64,000 bases of DNA. It comes from Pseudomonas abyssi. Its GTDB lineage: Bacteria > Pseudomonadota > Gammaproteobacteria > Pseudomonadales > Pseudomonadaceae. The notes beneath the pieces were generated by a model, which ran no database searches, was not told where the DNA came from, and worked only from the letters and a program-made list of their open reading frames with translations. The stretch is taken from the NCBI RefSeq assembly GCF_002307495.1, contig NZ_NTMR01000011.1:1-64000 (forward strand). Direction: 5' to 3'. The first letter of the stretch is position 1. Each line of letters begins with the position of its first letter. Positions 25,015 through 34,856 of this stretch are shown here, one piece after another. A program made the position numbers and the translations under genes.

Positions 25015-26223
25015 ATGGAAAACCTGCACAGCGCTGTTGAAACCCTGGTTCACGGTGCAAACACCCTGTTTATTCTGATGGGTGCGATCATGGTTCTGGC
25101 CATGCACGCCGGCTTTGCCTTTCTTGAGGTGGGTACGGTGCGGCAGAAGAACCAGGTCAACGCGCTGTCAAAGATCATCAGCGACTTTGCCATCTCCTGC
25201 CTGGCGTATTTCTTCATTGGTTACTGGATCGCCTACGGCGCAACCTTTTTCACCGACGCGGCCACGCTGTCGCAGAACAACGGCTATGCCCTGGTCAAAT
25301 TCTTCTTTCTGATGACCTTTGCCGCAGCGATTCCGGCCATCATCTCCGGCGGTATCGCCGAGCGCGCCAAGTTTGCTCCGCAGCTGTGTGCATCGCTGCT
25401 GATTGTCGGCGTGGTCTATCCGTTCTTCGAAGGCATCGTCTGGAATGGCAACTACGGCTTCCAGGGCTGGCTTGAAGCGACCTTTGGTGCCGGTTTCCAT
25501 GACTTTGCCGGCTCAGTCGTTGTGCACGCGGTAGGGGGCTGGATTGCCCTGGGCGCGGTGCTGCTGCTGGGCGCGCGTAACGGCCGCTATCGCGGTGGCC
25601 ACGTGGTTGCGATGCCGCCCTCCAATATCCCGTTTCTGGCGCTGGGTGCGTGGATTCTGACCATCGGCTGGTTTGGCTTCAACGTGATGTCGGCGCAGAC
25701 GCTGGAGGGTATCAGCGGTCTGGTGGCGGTGAATTCGCTGATGGCAATGGTCGGCGGCACCCTGGTGGCGCTGCTGGTTGGCCGTGCTGACCCGGGCTTT
25801 ATTCACAACGGTCCGCTGGCGGGGCTGGTGGCGGTGTGCGCAGGCTCGGACCTGATGCATCCGCTGGGCGCGCTGGCCACCGGTGCGGTTGCCGGCGGAC
25901 TGTTCGTCTGGACCTTCATCCTGACCCAGAATCGCTTCAAGATCGATGACGTGCTGGGTGTCTGGCCGCTGCATGGTCTGTGCGGTGTGTGGGGTGGTCT
26001 GGCGGCCGGTATCTTTGGCACCGAAGCGCTGGGCGGTCTGGGCGGCGTCAGCTTTATATCGCAGCTGATTGGCTCGCTGGCTGGTGTGGTGGTTGCCTTT
26101 ATTGGCGGTCTGCTGGTCTACGGCGTGATCAAGTCGGTGGCCGGCCTGCGTCTGAGCGAAGAAGAGGAATACCAGGGCGCCGACCTGTCGATCCACAAGA
26201 TCGGGGCGACCTCGGAAGACTGA
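25015..26223 (+). CDS. amtB: ammonium transporter AmtB
   Basis: A 402-residue protein with about eleven membrane segments. The pore twin histidines are in DFAGSVVVHAVGG and WPLHGLCGVWGG, and the Amt signature NVMSAQ-type region is present. AmtB conducts ammonium into the cell and is normally gated by the PII protein GlnK. No glnK gene is adjacent here, unlike the usual glnK-amtB pair. The cytosolic tail (DLSIHKIGATSED) resembles other proteobacterial Amt tails. Confidence 0.93.
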   Translation: MENLHSAVETLVHGANTLFILMGAIMVLAMHAGFAFLEVGTVRQKNQVNALSKIISDFAISCLAYFFIGYWIAYGATFFTDAATLSQNNGYALVKFFFLMTFAAAIPAIISGGIAERAKFAPQLCASLLIVGVVYPFFEGIVWNGNYGFQGWLEATFGAGFHDFAGSVVVHAVGGWIALGAVLLLGARNGRYRGGHVVAMPPSNIPFLALGAWILTIGWFGFNVMSAQTLEGISGLVAVNSLMAMVGGTLVALLVGRADPGFIHNGPLAGLVAVCAGSDLMHPLGALATGAVAGGLFVWTFILTQNRFKIDDVLGVWPLHGLCGVWGGLAAGIFGTEALGGLGGVSFISQLIGSLAGVVVAFIGGLLVYGVIKSVAGLRLSEEEEYQGADLSIHKIGATSED

Positions 26224-26239
26224 ATGCGCGATACCGTTG

Positions 26240-26270
26240 TAGGGCGGGCAAAGCGAAGCGTGTCCGCCAT
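26240..26270. repeat. REP-like GTAGGGCGG palindrome
   Basis: GTAGGGCGGGCA pairs with TGTCCGCC (stem 26243-26250 with 26261-26268, one G-T pair) around AAGCGAAGCG. It belongs to the common GTAGGGCGGA...TCCGCC extragenic palindrome type and lies just after amtB. Confidence 0.5.
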
Positions 26271-26302
26271 CGGCGCCACGCGATACCGGCGGCATAAAAC
26301 AT

Positions 26303-26334
26303 AAAAAAACCGGGCTGAGTCGCCCGGTTTTTTT
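26303..26334. terminator. bidirectional terminator between amtB and fabI
   Basis: A-run, CCGGGC (26310-26315), loop TGAGTC, GCCCGG (26322-26327), T-run. Works for both convergent genes. Confidence 0.85.
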
Positions 26335-26355
26335 ATGTCCGAAAACAGCCGCGGC

Positions 26356-27150
26356 TTAGTCTTCCAGGCCACCCATGGCGGTGATGTTGAAACCACCGTC
26401 AACGTAGGTGATTTCACCGGACATGCCGGAGGCCAGGTCGGAGCAGAGGAAGGCGCCGACGTTGCCGACTTCTTCGATGGTGACGTTGCGACGCAGCGGG
26501 GTTTGTGCGGCGTTGTGGGCCAGCATCTTGCGGAAGCTCTTGATGCCGGAGGCTGCCAGGGTGCGGATCGGGCCGGCAGAGATCGCGTTGACGCGGGTGC
26601 CTTCCGGACCCAGGCTGGTGGCCAGGTAGCGGACGCCGGCTTCCAGACTGGCCTTGGCCATGCCCATGACGTTGTAGTTCGGCATGGTGCGCTCGGCGCC
26701 CAGATAGGACAGCGTCAGCAGGCTGCCGTTGCGGCCTTTCATCATTTCGCGACCGGCCTTGGCCAGCGCGACAAAGCTGTAGGCACTGATGTCGTGGGCG
26801 ATGCGGAAACCTTCACGGGTGGTGACTTCGGCAAAGTTGCCGTCCAGCTGGTCGCCCGGGGCAAAGCCGACGGAGTGCACGATGCAATCCAGGCCGTCCC
26901 ACTTTTTCGCCAGCTCGACGAATACCTGCTCGATCTCGGCGTCATCGGCCACATCGCAGGGGAAGCACAGCTCAGGACCGGAGCCCCAGCCGGCAGCGAA
27001 TTCTTCAACCCGGCCTTTCAGCTTTTCGTTCTGATAGGTGAAGGCCAGTTCGGCGCCCTCGCGGTGCATGGCCGCGGCAATGCCGGAGGCAATGGACAGT
27101 TTGCTGGCGACGCCAACGATGAGTACGCGCTTTCCGCTGAGAAATCCCAT
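26356..27150 (-). CDS. fabI: enoyl-ACP reductase (NADH) FabI
   Basis: A 264-residue short-chain reductase of the FabI type: [16 protein letters not shown] is the variant dinucleotide loop, and the active site is Tyr-x6-Lys (YNVMGMAK near 155-162). It also has [17 protein letters not shown]. FabI performs the last reduction in each fatty-acid elongation cycle and is the triclosan target. I placed the start at ATG 27150 (MGFLSG), ahead of the Rossmann strand. It lies 13 bases after nppD. Confidence 0.95.
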   Translation of the reverse strand: MGFLSGKRVLIVGVASKLSIASGIAAAMHREGAELAFTYQNEKLKGRVEEFAAGWGSGPELCFPCDVADDAEIEQVFVELAKKWDGLDCIVHSVGFAPGDQLDGNFAEVTTREGFRIAHDISAYSFVALAKAGREMMKGRNGSLLTLSYLGAERTMPNYNVMGMAKASLEAGVRYLATSLGPEGTRVNAISAGPIRTLAASGIKSFRKMLAHNAAQTPLRRNVTIEEVGNVGAFLCSDLASGMSGEITYVDGGFNITAMGGLED

Positions 27151-27163
27151 AGTGCTTTCCTGT

Positions 27164-28798
27164 TTAGTGCTTGGCCGTATCGGCCCTGTTATCGGTTTGC
27201 GGCAGGGCAAAGGCCGCTTCCAGCAACTGACGAGTATACGCGTGCTGCGGAGAAGCGAAGATGTCGCCTGCCGGTCCCTGTTCTACTACTTCGCCCTGGC
27301 GGATCACCATCAACTGATGGCTGAGAACCTTGACCACTGCCAGGTCGTGACTGATAAACAAATACGTCAGATTGTACTTCTGCTGCAAACTGCGCAGCAG
27401 CTCTACCACTTGCCCCTGTACCGTGCGATCCAGTGCCGACGTCGGCTCATCCAGCAGGATCAGCTTGGGCTTGAGCACCAGTGCCCGGGCAATCGAGATC
27501 CGTTGGCGCTGGCCGCCGGAAAACTCATGCGGATAGCGGTGCCGGGTCTCCGGATCCAGGCCGACTTCTTCCAGCGCCTGAATCACCATCTGTTCGCGCT
27601 CGGCCTCGGTGCCGATGCGGTGAATCTCCAGCCCTTCGCTGATGATCTGGCTGACTGACATGCGTGGGCTCAGACTGCCATAAGGGTCCTGAAACACCAC
27701 TTGCAGCTCGCGCCGCAGCGGGCGTACCTCCTGCTGGCTAAGCCCGTCCAGACGCTTGCCGTCACATTCGATCAGGCCCTGACTGTCGATCAGCCGCAGG
27801 ATCGCCATGCCCAGGGTGGTCTTGCCCGAGCCGCTCTCGCCAACAATACCCAGGGTCTGCCCGCGGGGCAGGCTGAAGCTGATGTCGGTGACGGCCTTGA
27901 CGTGATCCACGGTACGTCGCAGTACGCCTTTCTTGATCGGAAACCAGATCCGCACCTGCTCCGCCCGCAGAATATCCTCTGCATTCGGATCGACTGCCAC
28001 CGGCTCACCGCTCGGATCCGCCGCCAGCAGCTGACGGGTGTAGTCGTGCTGCGGGTTGCTGAACAGAGTAGCGCAATCGTTCTCTTCGACGACGTCTCCG
28101 CGGTACATGACACATACTCGGTGGGCAATTTTGCGGACCAGGTTCAGATCGTGGCTGATCAGCAGCATGGCCATGCCGAGTTTCTGCTGCAGTTCCTTGA
28201 GCAGCTCGAGGATCTTCAGCTGTACCGTGACATCCAGTGCAGTGGTCGGCTCGTCGGCGATCAGCAGTTCCGGTTCATTGGCCAGTGCCATGGCGATCAT
28301 CACGCGCTGACGCTGGCCGCCGGACAGTTCATGGGGGTAGGCGCCCAGGCGCTTGCGCGGCTCCGGGATGCCGACCAGCTCCAACAGCTCCAGCGTGCGT
28401 GCACGCGCCCGCGCCTTGTTCAGCCCCTTGTGCAGGGCGAGCACCTCACCAATCTGCCGCTCTACACTGTGCAGCGGGTTGAGCGAGCTCATCGGCTCCT
28501 GAAAGATCATCGAGATGCGGTTGCCACGGACCTTGCGTAGTCGATTTTCGCCGGCCTTGAGCAAGTCGTCGCCGCGAAACTCGATGCTGCCGTTGGGGTG
28601 CGAGGCGATCGGATACGGCAGCAGACGCAGAATCGAGTGCGCGGTGACCGATTTGCCGGAGCCACTCTCGCCGACCAGGGCGAGGGTCTGTCCGGGCTGA
28701 ATGTCAAAGCTGACATCCTTGACCGCCAGGACGCTGTCATCGCCCTGACGAAAGGCCACGCTGAGATTGCGGATGCTGATCAAAGGTTGTTCGCTCAT
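27164..28798 (-). CDS. nppD: peptide ABC transporter, fused double ATPase NppD
   Basis: A 544-residue protein with two complete ABC ATPase domains. Each has a Walker A (GESGSGKS near 40; GESGSGKT near 315), a signature ([16 protein letters not shown]) and a Walker B ([16 protein letters not shown]). An oligopeptide-type C-terminal extension follows each. It matches E. coli YejF and P. aeruginosa NppD, which power uptake of peptides and peptidyl-nucleoside antibiotics. ATG 28798 lies one base after the nppC stop; upstream in-frame starts fall inside nppC. Confidence 0.9.
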   Translation of the reverse strand: MSEQPLISIRNLSVAFRQGDDSVLAVKDVSFDIQPGQTLALVGESGSGKSVTAHSILRLLPYPIASHPNGSIEFRGDDLLKAGENRLRKVRGNRISMIFQEPMSSLNPLHSVERQIGEVLALHKGLNKARARARTLELLELVGIPEPRKRLGAYPHELSGGQRQRVMIAMALANEPELLIADEPTTALDVTVQLKILELLKELQQKLGMAMLLISHDLNLVRKIAHRVCVMYRGDVVEENDCATLFSNPQHDYTRQLLAADPSGEPVAVDPNAEDILRAEQVRIWFPIKKGVLRRTVDHVKAVTDISFSLPRGQTLGIVGESGSGKTTLGMAILRLIDSQGLIECDGKRLDGLSQQEVRPLRRELQVVFQDPYGSLSPRMSVSQIISEGLEIHRIGTEAEREQMVIQALEEVGLDPETRHRYPHEFSGGQRQRISIARALVLKPKLILLDEPTSALDRTVQGQVVELLRSLQQKYNLTYLFISHDLAVVKVLSHQLMVIRQGEVVEQGPAGDIFASPQHAYTRQLLEAAFALPQTDNRADTAKH

Positions 28799-28799
28799 C

Positions 28800-29831
28800 T
28801 CATTTCCTTGGGTCAAAGGCATCACGCAGCGCCTCGCCGATAAACACCAACAGGCTGAGCATCAGTGACAGTACGACAAAGGCGGTAATCCCCAGCCAGG
28901 GCGCCTGCAGGTTGCTCTTGCCCTGGGCGATCAGCTCGCCCAGCGAGGGCGCGCCGGGCGGCAGGCCAAAGCCGAGAAAGTCTAGCGAGGTCAGGGTGAT
29001 GACGCCGCCGGTCAGAATGAACGGGAAGAAGGTCAGGGTAGCGACCATGGCGTTGGGCAGAATGTGCCTGAACATGATTACCTGGTTGCTGGCGCCGAGG
29101 GCGCGAGCGGCGCGCACGTACTCCAGATTGCGACCACGCAGGAATTCGGCACGCACCACATCCACCAGCGCCATCCAGGAGAACAGCAGCATGATGCCCA
29201 GCAGCCACCAGAAGTTGGGTTGCACGAAGCTGGCCAGAATGATCAGCAGGTAGAGCACTGGCAGGCCCGACCAGACCTCGATGAAACGCTGGCCGAACAG
29301 GTCGATGCGCCCGCCATAGAAGCCCTGCACTGCGCCGGCAATCACGCCGATGATCGAGCTGAAAATGGTCAGCGTCAGCGCAAACAGCACGGAGATGCGG
29401 AAGCCGTAGATCACCCGCGACATCACGTCCCTTGCCTGGTCATCGGTGCCCAGCCAGTTGTCCGCCGACGGCGGTGCGGGGGCGGGCACCTGCAGGTCGT
29501 AGTTGATGGTGTCGTAGTGATAGGGGATCGGCGGCCAGAGCATCCAGCCATCGCCGGCGTCGGTGATCAGCTCCTGCACGTAGGGGCTACGGTAGTCGGC
29601 TTCGATCGGAAACTCGCCGCCAAAAGCGGTTTCCGGATAGCGCTTGAACACCGGAAAGTACAGCTCGCCCTGATAGCCCACGGCCAGGGGCTTGTCGTTG
29701 GCAATCAGCTCGGCGCCCAGACTCAGTACAAACAGCACCATGAACAGGTGCAGCGACCACCAGCCACGGCGGTTGGCACGAAAGCGAGCAAAGCGGCGCT
29801 GATTGAGCGGGGACAGATTGAACAGGCGCAT
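28800..29831 (-). CDS. nppC: peptide ABC transporter permease NppC (YejE-like)
   Basis: A 343-residue permease with an N-terminal cytosolic segment, first helix at about 27-47 and, as in YejE, a large periplasmic loop (GGEFPIEADYRSPYVQELI). The binding-protein-dependent transport domain follows with the EAA motif (YVRAARALGASNQVIMFRHILPN is the loop that contacts the ATPase; key residues EYVRAARALGA). It forms the pore with NppB. Its start is three bases from the nppB stop. Confidence 0.9.
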   Translation of the reverse strand: MRLFNLSPLNQRRFARFRANRRGWWSLHLFMVLFVLSLGAELIANDKPLAVGYQGELYFPVFKRYPETAFGGEFPIEADYRSPYVQELITDAGDGWMLWPPIPYHYDTINYDLQVPAPAPPSADNWLGTDDQARDVMSRVIYGFRISVLFALTLTIFSSIIGVIAGAVQGFYGGRIDLFGQRFIEVWSGLPVLYLLIILASFVQPNFWWLLGIMLLFSWMALVDVVRAEFLRGRNLEYVRAARALGASNQVIMFRHILPNAMVATLTFFPFILTGGVITLTSLDFLGFGLPPGAPSLGELIAQGKSNLQAPWLGITAFVVLSLMLSLLVFIGEALRDAFDPRK

Positions 29832-29834
29832 GGA

Positions 29835-30908
29835 TCAACCCTCCCGGCTGCTGAAGTCGATGCGCGGATCGACCAGGGTGTAGGCGATATCGCCGATCAG
29901 TTTCACCACCAGGCCGACCAGGGTGAAGATGTAGAGGGTGCCGAACATGACCGGGTAGTCGCGGTTGATCGCCGCCTCAAAGCCGAGCAGGCCGAGGCCG
30001 TCGAGGGAGAAGATCACCTCGATCAGCAGCGAGCCGGTGAAGAAGATGCTGATCAGCGCCGAGGGGAAGCCGGCAATGATCAGCAGCATGGCGTTGCGGA
30101 ACACGTGGCCATAGAGCACGCGGCGCTCGGACAGGCCCTTGGCGCGGGCGGTGACCACGTACTGCTTGCCGATTTCGTCGAGAAAGCAGTTCTTGGTCAG
30201 CATGGTCAGAGTGGCAAAGCTGCCCACGACCATGGCAAAGATCGGCAGCACCAGATGCCAGAAATAGTCGAGTATCTGCTCGCCGGTACTCATCTGCTCG
30301 AAGTTGTTGGAGGTCAGCCCGCGCAGCGGGAACCAGTCCAGATAGCTGCCGCCGGCGAACAATACGATCAGCAGGATCGCCAGCAAAAAGCCGGGGATGG
30401 CGTAGCCGACAATGATCAGCGAGCTGGTCCACACATCAAAGGCTGAGCCGTGCTTGATGGCCTTGCGAATGCCGAGCGGAATGGAAATCAGGTAGGTCAG
30501 CAGGGTGGTCCACAGCCCCAGCGAAATGGAGACGGGCATCTTCTCCAGAATCAGGTCGGTTACCTTGGCGTCGCGGAAGAAGCTGTCGCCAAAGTCGAAC
30601 TGCAGGTAGCCCTTGATCATCAGCCAGAAGCGTTCATGGGCGGGCTTGTCGAAGCCGTACATGCGCTCGATCTCGGCAATGATGTCCGGGTCCAGTCCCT
30701 GCGCGCCACGGTAGTTGCCGCCGCTGGCAACTTCGCTGCCGCCACCACCGACCCGGCTGGTAGCGCTGCCCTCAAAGCCTTCAAGGTTGGCAATCATCTG
30801 CTCGACAGGGCCGCCAGGCGCCGCCTGGATGATCAGAAAGTTGATGAGCAGGATGCCAAACAGCGTCGGGATTATCAGCAGCAGGCGACGGATAATGTAG
30901 GCGAGCAT
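29835..30908 (-). CDS. nppB: peptide ABC transporter permease NppB (YejB-like)
   Basis: A 357-residue permease with the typical N-terminal helix ([20 protein letters not shown]), a YejB-type periplasmic insert of about 60 residues (glycine-rich [16 protein letters not shown]), and the EAA loop ([20 protein letters not shown]). It partners NppC. It lies two bases downstream of nppA2. Confidence 0.9.
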   Translation of the reverse strand: MLAYIIRRLLLIIPTLFGILLINFLIIQAAPGGPVEQMIANLEGFEGSATSRVGGGGSEVASGGNYRGAQGLDPDIIAEIERMYGFDKPAHERFWLMIKGYLQFDFGDSFFRDAKVTDLILEKMPVSISLGLWTTLLTYLISIPLGIRKAIKHGSAFDVWTSSLIIVGYAIPGFLLAILLIVLFAGGSYLDWFPLRGLTSNNFEQMSTGEQILDYFWHLVLPIFAMVVGSFATLTMLTKNCFLDEIGKQYVVTARAKGLSERRVLYGHVFRNAMLLIIAGFPSALISIFFTGSLLIEVIFSLDGLGLLGFEAAINRDYPVMFGTLYIFTLVGLVVKLIGDIAYTLVDPRIDFSSREG

Positions 30909-30910
30909 GC

Positions 30911-32788
30911 TTATTCAGCCTCTGGCGCGGCATCGCCTGCGTTGTCTGCGGCTGCGGCTTGTGGTTCCGCCACTTGTTCCTGTTCGCTGCGCAGACGTTC
31001 ATCCTTGGCGGGGTTTACCCACCAGGTGTAGAGCCCAAGGTCGTACTTCGGCGGTTGCTCCGGATGTCCGAACTTGTTCCAGTAGGCGGCGCGATAAACC
31101 TTGGTGTACCAGTTGGGTACGACCAGGTGCAGCGAGCGCAGCGCGCGGTCCAGGGCGTGGGTGTAGGTGACCAATGACTCGCGCGAGTCGGCTTGGATCA
31201 GGCCCTCAACCAGGGTGTCGATCGCCGGGTCTTTCAAGCCCATCAGGTTGCGACTGCCCGGGTTGTCTGCACTGGAGGAGTGCCAGTATTCGCGTTGCTC
31301 ATTGCCCGGTGAATTTGACTGGCCAAAGCTGGTGACCACCATGTCGAAGTCGCGTGAACGCAGGCGGTTGATGTATTGCGATACATCGACGCGGCGCAGC
31401 TCCATGTTGATGCCGAGCGAGGCCAGGTTGCGCTTGAACGGCAGCAGCACGCGCTCAAACTCTGCCTGTACCAGCAGGAATTCAAATTGCAGGGGCTCGC
31501 CTTCGGCGTTGACCAGTTGATCGTCGACAATCTGCCAGCCTGCCTCCTGCAGCAGTGCATAGGCTTCGCGGCGCTGCTCACGAATAGTGCCGCTGCCATC
31601 GGTTTTGGGTGGCGTCCAGACCGGCCCGAAAACGCTGGCTGGCAACTGGTCGCGCAGCGGTTCAAGTAGTTCCAGTTCGTCAGCGTCAGGTTCGCCTTGG
31701 GCAGCCAGTTCAGAGTTGTCGAAGTAACTGGTGGTGCGAGTGTAGGCGCCATGGAACAGCTTGGCGTTCGACCATTCGAAATCGAACAGCAGTGCGATGG
31801 CCTGGCGCACCCGTGCGTCGGCAAAGTAGGGCTTGCGCATGTTGAAGACGAAGCCCTGCATACCCTGAGTGTTGTTGTTTGGAATCTCTTCCTTGATGAT
31901 CCGGCCGGCCTCCAGTGCCGGGCTGCTGTAGCCGGTTGCCCAGTTTTTGGCGGCCATTTCCTGGTTGAAGTCGAACTGGCCGGCCTTGAAGGCCTCCAGC
32001 GTGACGTTGCCGTCGCGGTAGTAGTCGACGACGATCCGGTCGAAGTTGTAGAAGCCGCGCTGCACCGGCAGGTCTTTGGCCCAATAGTCTTTCACTCGCT
32101 CAAAACTGACACTGCGACCGGGGCGCACCTGACCAATCTGGTAGGGGCCGCTGCCTAGTGGCGCTTCCAGCGAGCCCTTACTGAAGTCGCGACCTTCCCA
32201 GTAGTGTTTGGGCAGTACCGGCAGTTGGCCCAGCACCAGCGGTAGCTCCCGGTTGCCGCTGTGTTTGAAGTGAAAGGTGACGCTGTGCGCATCGTCGGCG
32301 ACGACCCTATCCACATCGTCGTAGTAGGCACGATAGAAGGGCGCGCCTTGCTCGATCAGGGTGTTGAAGGTGAACACAACGTCGTCGGCGGTGATCGCTT
32401 CGCCGTCATGAAAGCGTGCTTCGGGGCGGAGCTTGAATCTGACCCAGCTGCCGTCATCGGCCTTCTCGATGTTTTCGGCAACCAGCCCGTATTCGGTGAA
32501 GGGCTCGTCGAGTGAGTGGAACGTCAGGGTGTCGTAGATCAGGCCAAGTTGCTCGGCGGATGTGCCGCGGCTGATGTAGGGGTTGAGCGAGTCGAAACCG
32601 CCAAAGCCGGACAGTCTCAGTGTGCCGCCTTTGGGCGCGTCCGGATTGACGTAATCGAAGTGAGTGAAGTCGGCGGGGTACTTGGGTGCCTCATCATAGA
32701 GCGTAACGGCATGTTGTGGTGCGGCCTGCAGGGCGCCTGTGGCACTCATCAGCAGGGCCAGGCTGCAGGATTTCAACGAGAGTCGCAT
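30911..32788 (-). CDS. nppA2: peptide ABC transporter solute-binding protein NppA2
   Basis: A 625-residue periplasmic binding protein of the SBP_bac_5 family with a signal peptide (about 1-22, cleavage near LQA). Family motifs are present: [36 protein letters not shown] and [12 protein letters not shown]. It is the second of two tandem binding proteins. The C-terminal 30 residues form an acidic Glu/Ala tail ([20 protein letters not shown]) that its neighbour lacks. Confidence 0.88.
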   Translation of the reverse strand: MRLSLKSCSLALLMSATGALQAAPQHAVTLYDEAPKYPADFTHFDYVNPDAPKGGTLRLSGFGGFDSLNPYISRGTSAEQLGLIYDTLTFHSLDEPFTEYGLVAENIEKADDGSWVRFKLRPEARFHDGEAITADDVVFTFNTLIEQGAPFYRAYYDDVDRVVADDAHSVTFHFKHSGNRELPLVLGQLPVLPKHYWEGRDFSKGSLEAPLGSGPYQIGQVRPGRSVSFERVKDYWAKDLPVQRGFYNFDRIVVDYYRDGNVTLEAFKAGQFDFNQEMAAKNWATGYSSPALEAGRIIKEEIPNNNTQGMQGFVFNMRKPYFADARVRQAIALLFDFEWSNAKLFHGAYTRTTSYFDNSELAAQGEPDADELELLEPLRDQLPASVFGPVWTPPKTDGSGTIREQRREAYALLQEAGWQIVDDQLVNAEGEPLQFEFLLVQAEFERVLLPFKRNLASLGINMELRRVDVSQYINRLRSRDFDMVVTSFGQSNSPGNEQREYWHSSSADNPGSRNLMGLKDPAIDTLVEGLIQADSRESLVTYTHALDRALRSLHLVVPNWYTKVYRAAYWNKFGHPEQPPKYDLGLYTWWVNPAKDERLRSEQEQVAEPQAAAADNAGDAAPEAE

Positions 32789-32805
32789 TCAGGTCCCTTA
32801 TTCTT

Positions 32806-34638
32806 CTATTGTTGCGCCGGCGCCTGCCACCAGCTGCGGATCGACAGCGAGTAGGGCGGAATCTCCGGGGTGCGGAGCCAGCTGCGGTAGGCGATGCGGT
32901 GGTAGTCGATATACCAGTTCGGAATCGTATAGTGCTGCCACAGTAATACTCTGTCGAGGGCGCGTGCGGCGGCAACCTGCTCACTGCGGCTGCTGGCGGC
33001 GCCCAGGCGCTCGACCAGCTGGTCGACCACCGGGTTGTTGATGCCCGCATAGTTGCGGCTGCCTTTGACGTTGCGCTGGCTGGAGTGGAAATAACCAAAC
33101 TGTTCCAGTCCCGGCGACAACCCTTGGGGCAGGGTGGTGAGGATCATGTCGTAGTCAAACTGATCCAGCCGTGCCTTGTACTGCGCCCGATCCACGGTGC
33201 GAATCTGCATGTCGATCCCCAGGCGCGCAAGGTTTGCGCGATAGGGTTGCAGGATGCGTTCCAGGCTTGAGTTGACGAGCAAGACTTCAAAGCTCAGTGG
33301 CTCGCCGTCATCGTTTTCCAGGCGCCCGCGGCGCAGTTCCCAGCCCGCTTCGGCAAACAACTCCACGGCCTCGCGCAGGGTGTCGCGTGGGATTCCCCGG
33401 CCATCGGTCTCAGGTAGACTGAATGGCTCAAGAAAGAGTTCCGAGGGCAGTTGATCGCGAAACGGCGAGAGGTAAAGAAACTCTTGTCCGGCCGGAATGC
33501 CGGTGGCGCTGAAGGGGCTGTTCGGGTAGTAGCTCAGCGAGCGCTGATAGGCATCGTAGAACAGCACCCGGTTGGACCATTCAAAGTCGAACAGCATGCC
33601 CAAAGCCTTGCGCAGGGCCAGGCTGTCGAAGGGCGTGCGGCGGGTATTGAAGAACATGGCCTGGGTGGGGCTGGGGATTTCATGCGGCACGGCGCGCTTG
33701 ATTACCTCGCCATTGGTCACCGCAGGGAAGGCGTAGGCGTTGGCCCAGTTGCTGGCTTTGTGGTCGATGTAAATGTCGAATTCGCCGGCTTTGAAGGCCT
33801 CAAAGGCGACGCTGTTGTCGCGATAGAACTCCACTTCCATACGGTCGAGGTTGTACTTGCCGCGGTTGATCGGCAGGTCGCGTCCCCAGTAGTCCTCCAC
33901 GCGCTGAAAGCTGATGCGCCGGCCCGGGTCCACACTGCTGACCCGGTACGGGCCGCTGTTCAGGCCGGCCTGGAAGGTGGTGCTGGCAAAGTCGCGCCCC
34001 TGCCAGTAATGCGCTGGCAGCACCGGCAGTTCGCCCAGGCGCAATATCAGCAGCGAGTTGCCGGGGCGGTTGAAGACAAAACGGATACGTCGTTCACCCA
34101 GAATGTCGATGCGGCTGACGTCCTGCAGCACCGAGCGATAGTTGGGGTGCCCCTGTTCCTTCAGCAATCGGTAGGAAAAGGCGACGTCCTCGGCGGTAAT
34201 CGGCTCGCCGTCGTGAAAGCGCGCTTCTGGCCGCAGGTTGAATACGACCCAGCTGCGGTTGTCGGCAAACTCCAGGCTTTCGGCAATCAGGCCGTAGGCC
34301 GAGTACGGCTCGTCACCGGAGGGGTCGTAGACGCCGCTGCCCACCATCAGCGGCTCGTTCAGCTCGCTGATGCCAAATTGGCCAAAGTCGCCGGTGTTGA
34401 TCGGGCTGGTGCCCTTGAGGGTGTACGGGTTGAGCGTGTCGAAGGTGCCGCTGCCCATGACCCGCAGGGTACCGCCCTTGGGCGCGTCAGGGTTGACGTA
34501 GTCCAGATGCTCGAAGTTGGCGGGGTACTTGGGTTGGCCGTAGAGCGAGTAACCATGCTGGCGGTAGAGGGTCGCCCAGGCGGGTTGGGTGAGGGTAAAC
34601 AGCAGCGCCAGGCACAGCATTCGAGACAGCAGGGGCAT
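32806..34638 (-). CDS. nppA1: peptide ABC transporter solute-binding protein NppA1
   Basis: A 610-residue SBP_bac_5 protein with a signal peptide (about 1-22, ending PAWA). It shares motifs with NppA2 ([52 protein letters not shown]). It is first in the five-gene npp operon. Tandem paralogous binding proteins feeding one permease pair match NppA1A2BCD of P. aeruginosa. I placed the start at 34638 (MPLLSRM), where the signal peptide begins; the upstream open frame is not protein-like. Confidence 0.87.
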   Translation of the reverse strand: MPLLSRMLCLALLFTLTQPAWATLYRQHGYSLYGQPKYPANFEHLDYVNPDAPKGGTLRVMGSGTFDTLNPYTLKGTSPINTGDFGQFGISELNEPLMVGSGVYDPSGDEPYSAYGLIAESLEFADNRSWVVFNLRPEARFHDGEPITAEDVAFSYRLLKEQGHPNYRSVLQDVSRIDILGERRIRFVFNRPGNSLLILRLGELPVLPAHYWQGRDFASTTFQAGLNSGPYRVSSVDPGRRISFQRVEDYWGRDLPINRGKYNLDRMEVEFYRDNSVAFEAFKAGEFDIYIDHKASNWANAYAFPAVTNGEVIKRAVPHEIPSPTQAMFFNTRRTPFDSLALRKALGMLFDFEWSNRVLFYDAYQRSLSYYPNSPFSATGIPAGQEFLYLSPFRDQLPSELFLEPFSLPETDGRGIPRDTLREAVELFAEAGWELRRGRLENDDGEPLSFEVLLVNSSLERILQPYRANLARLGIDMQIRTVDRAQYKARLDQFDYDMILTTLPQGLSPGLEQFGYFHSSQRNVKGSRNYAGINNPVVDQLVERLGAASSRSEQVAAARALDRVLLWQHYTIPNWYIDYHRIAYRSWLRTPEIPPYSLSIRSWWQAPAQQ

Positions 34639-34753
34639 GACTTTTCGCACGATAAGGTGGCCGATGGCTGACGGCATTGCCCGGGCTGCACGTCGAGTGA
34701 CAGCTGGTGTCGGCGCGCCGTCAGCGATGGTGCCAACGCTACCATTGTGCGAC

Positions 34754-34834
34754 GCCGGGCGGAAGCCCGGCACCGTGTTTAGGGAAACACTGATTAACTC
34801 GGCCGGTCCTCCGGCCCGAGCGCCCCGCAGGGCG
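34754..34834. repeat. four consecutive short hairpins
   Basis: GCCGGGC-GGAA-GCCCGGC (34754-34771), GTGTTT-AGGG-AAACAC (34775-34790), GGCCGG-TCCT-CCGGCC (34801-34816) and CGCCC-CGCA-GGGCG (34821-34834). All have perfect stems and four-base loops. They lie between mltD and nppA1 and may terminate mltD or stabilise RNA. The remainder of 34639-34856 shows no gene. Confidence 0.6.
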
Positions 34835-34856
34835 AGCGCAGTTGTTCAGCGCTTGC

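Noticed and set aside
29064-30446. Long open frame antisense to nppC and nppB
   Set aside because: Runs across two real permease genes; Gln/His/Asp-rich product typical of complementary-strand reading.
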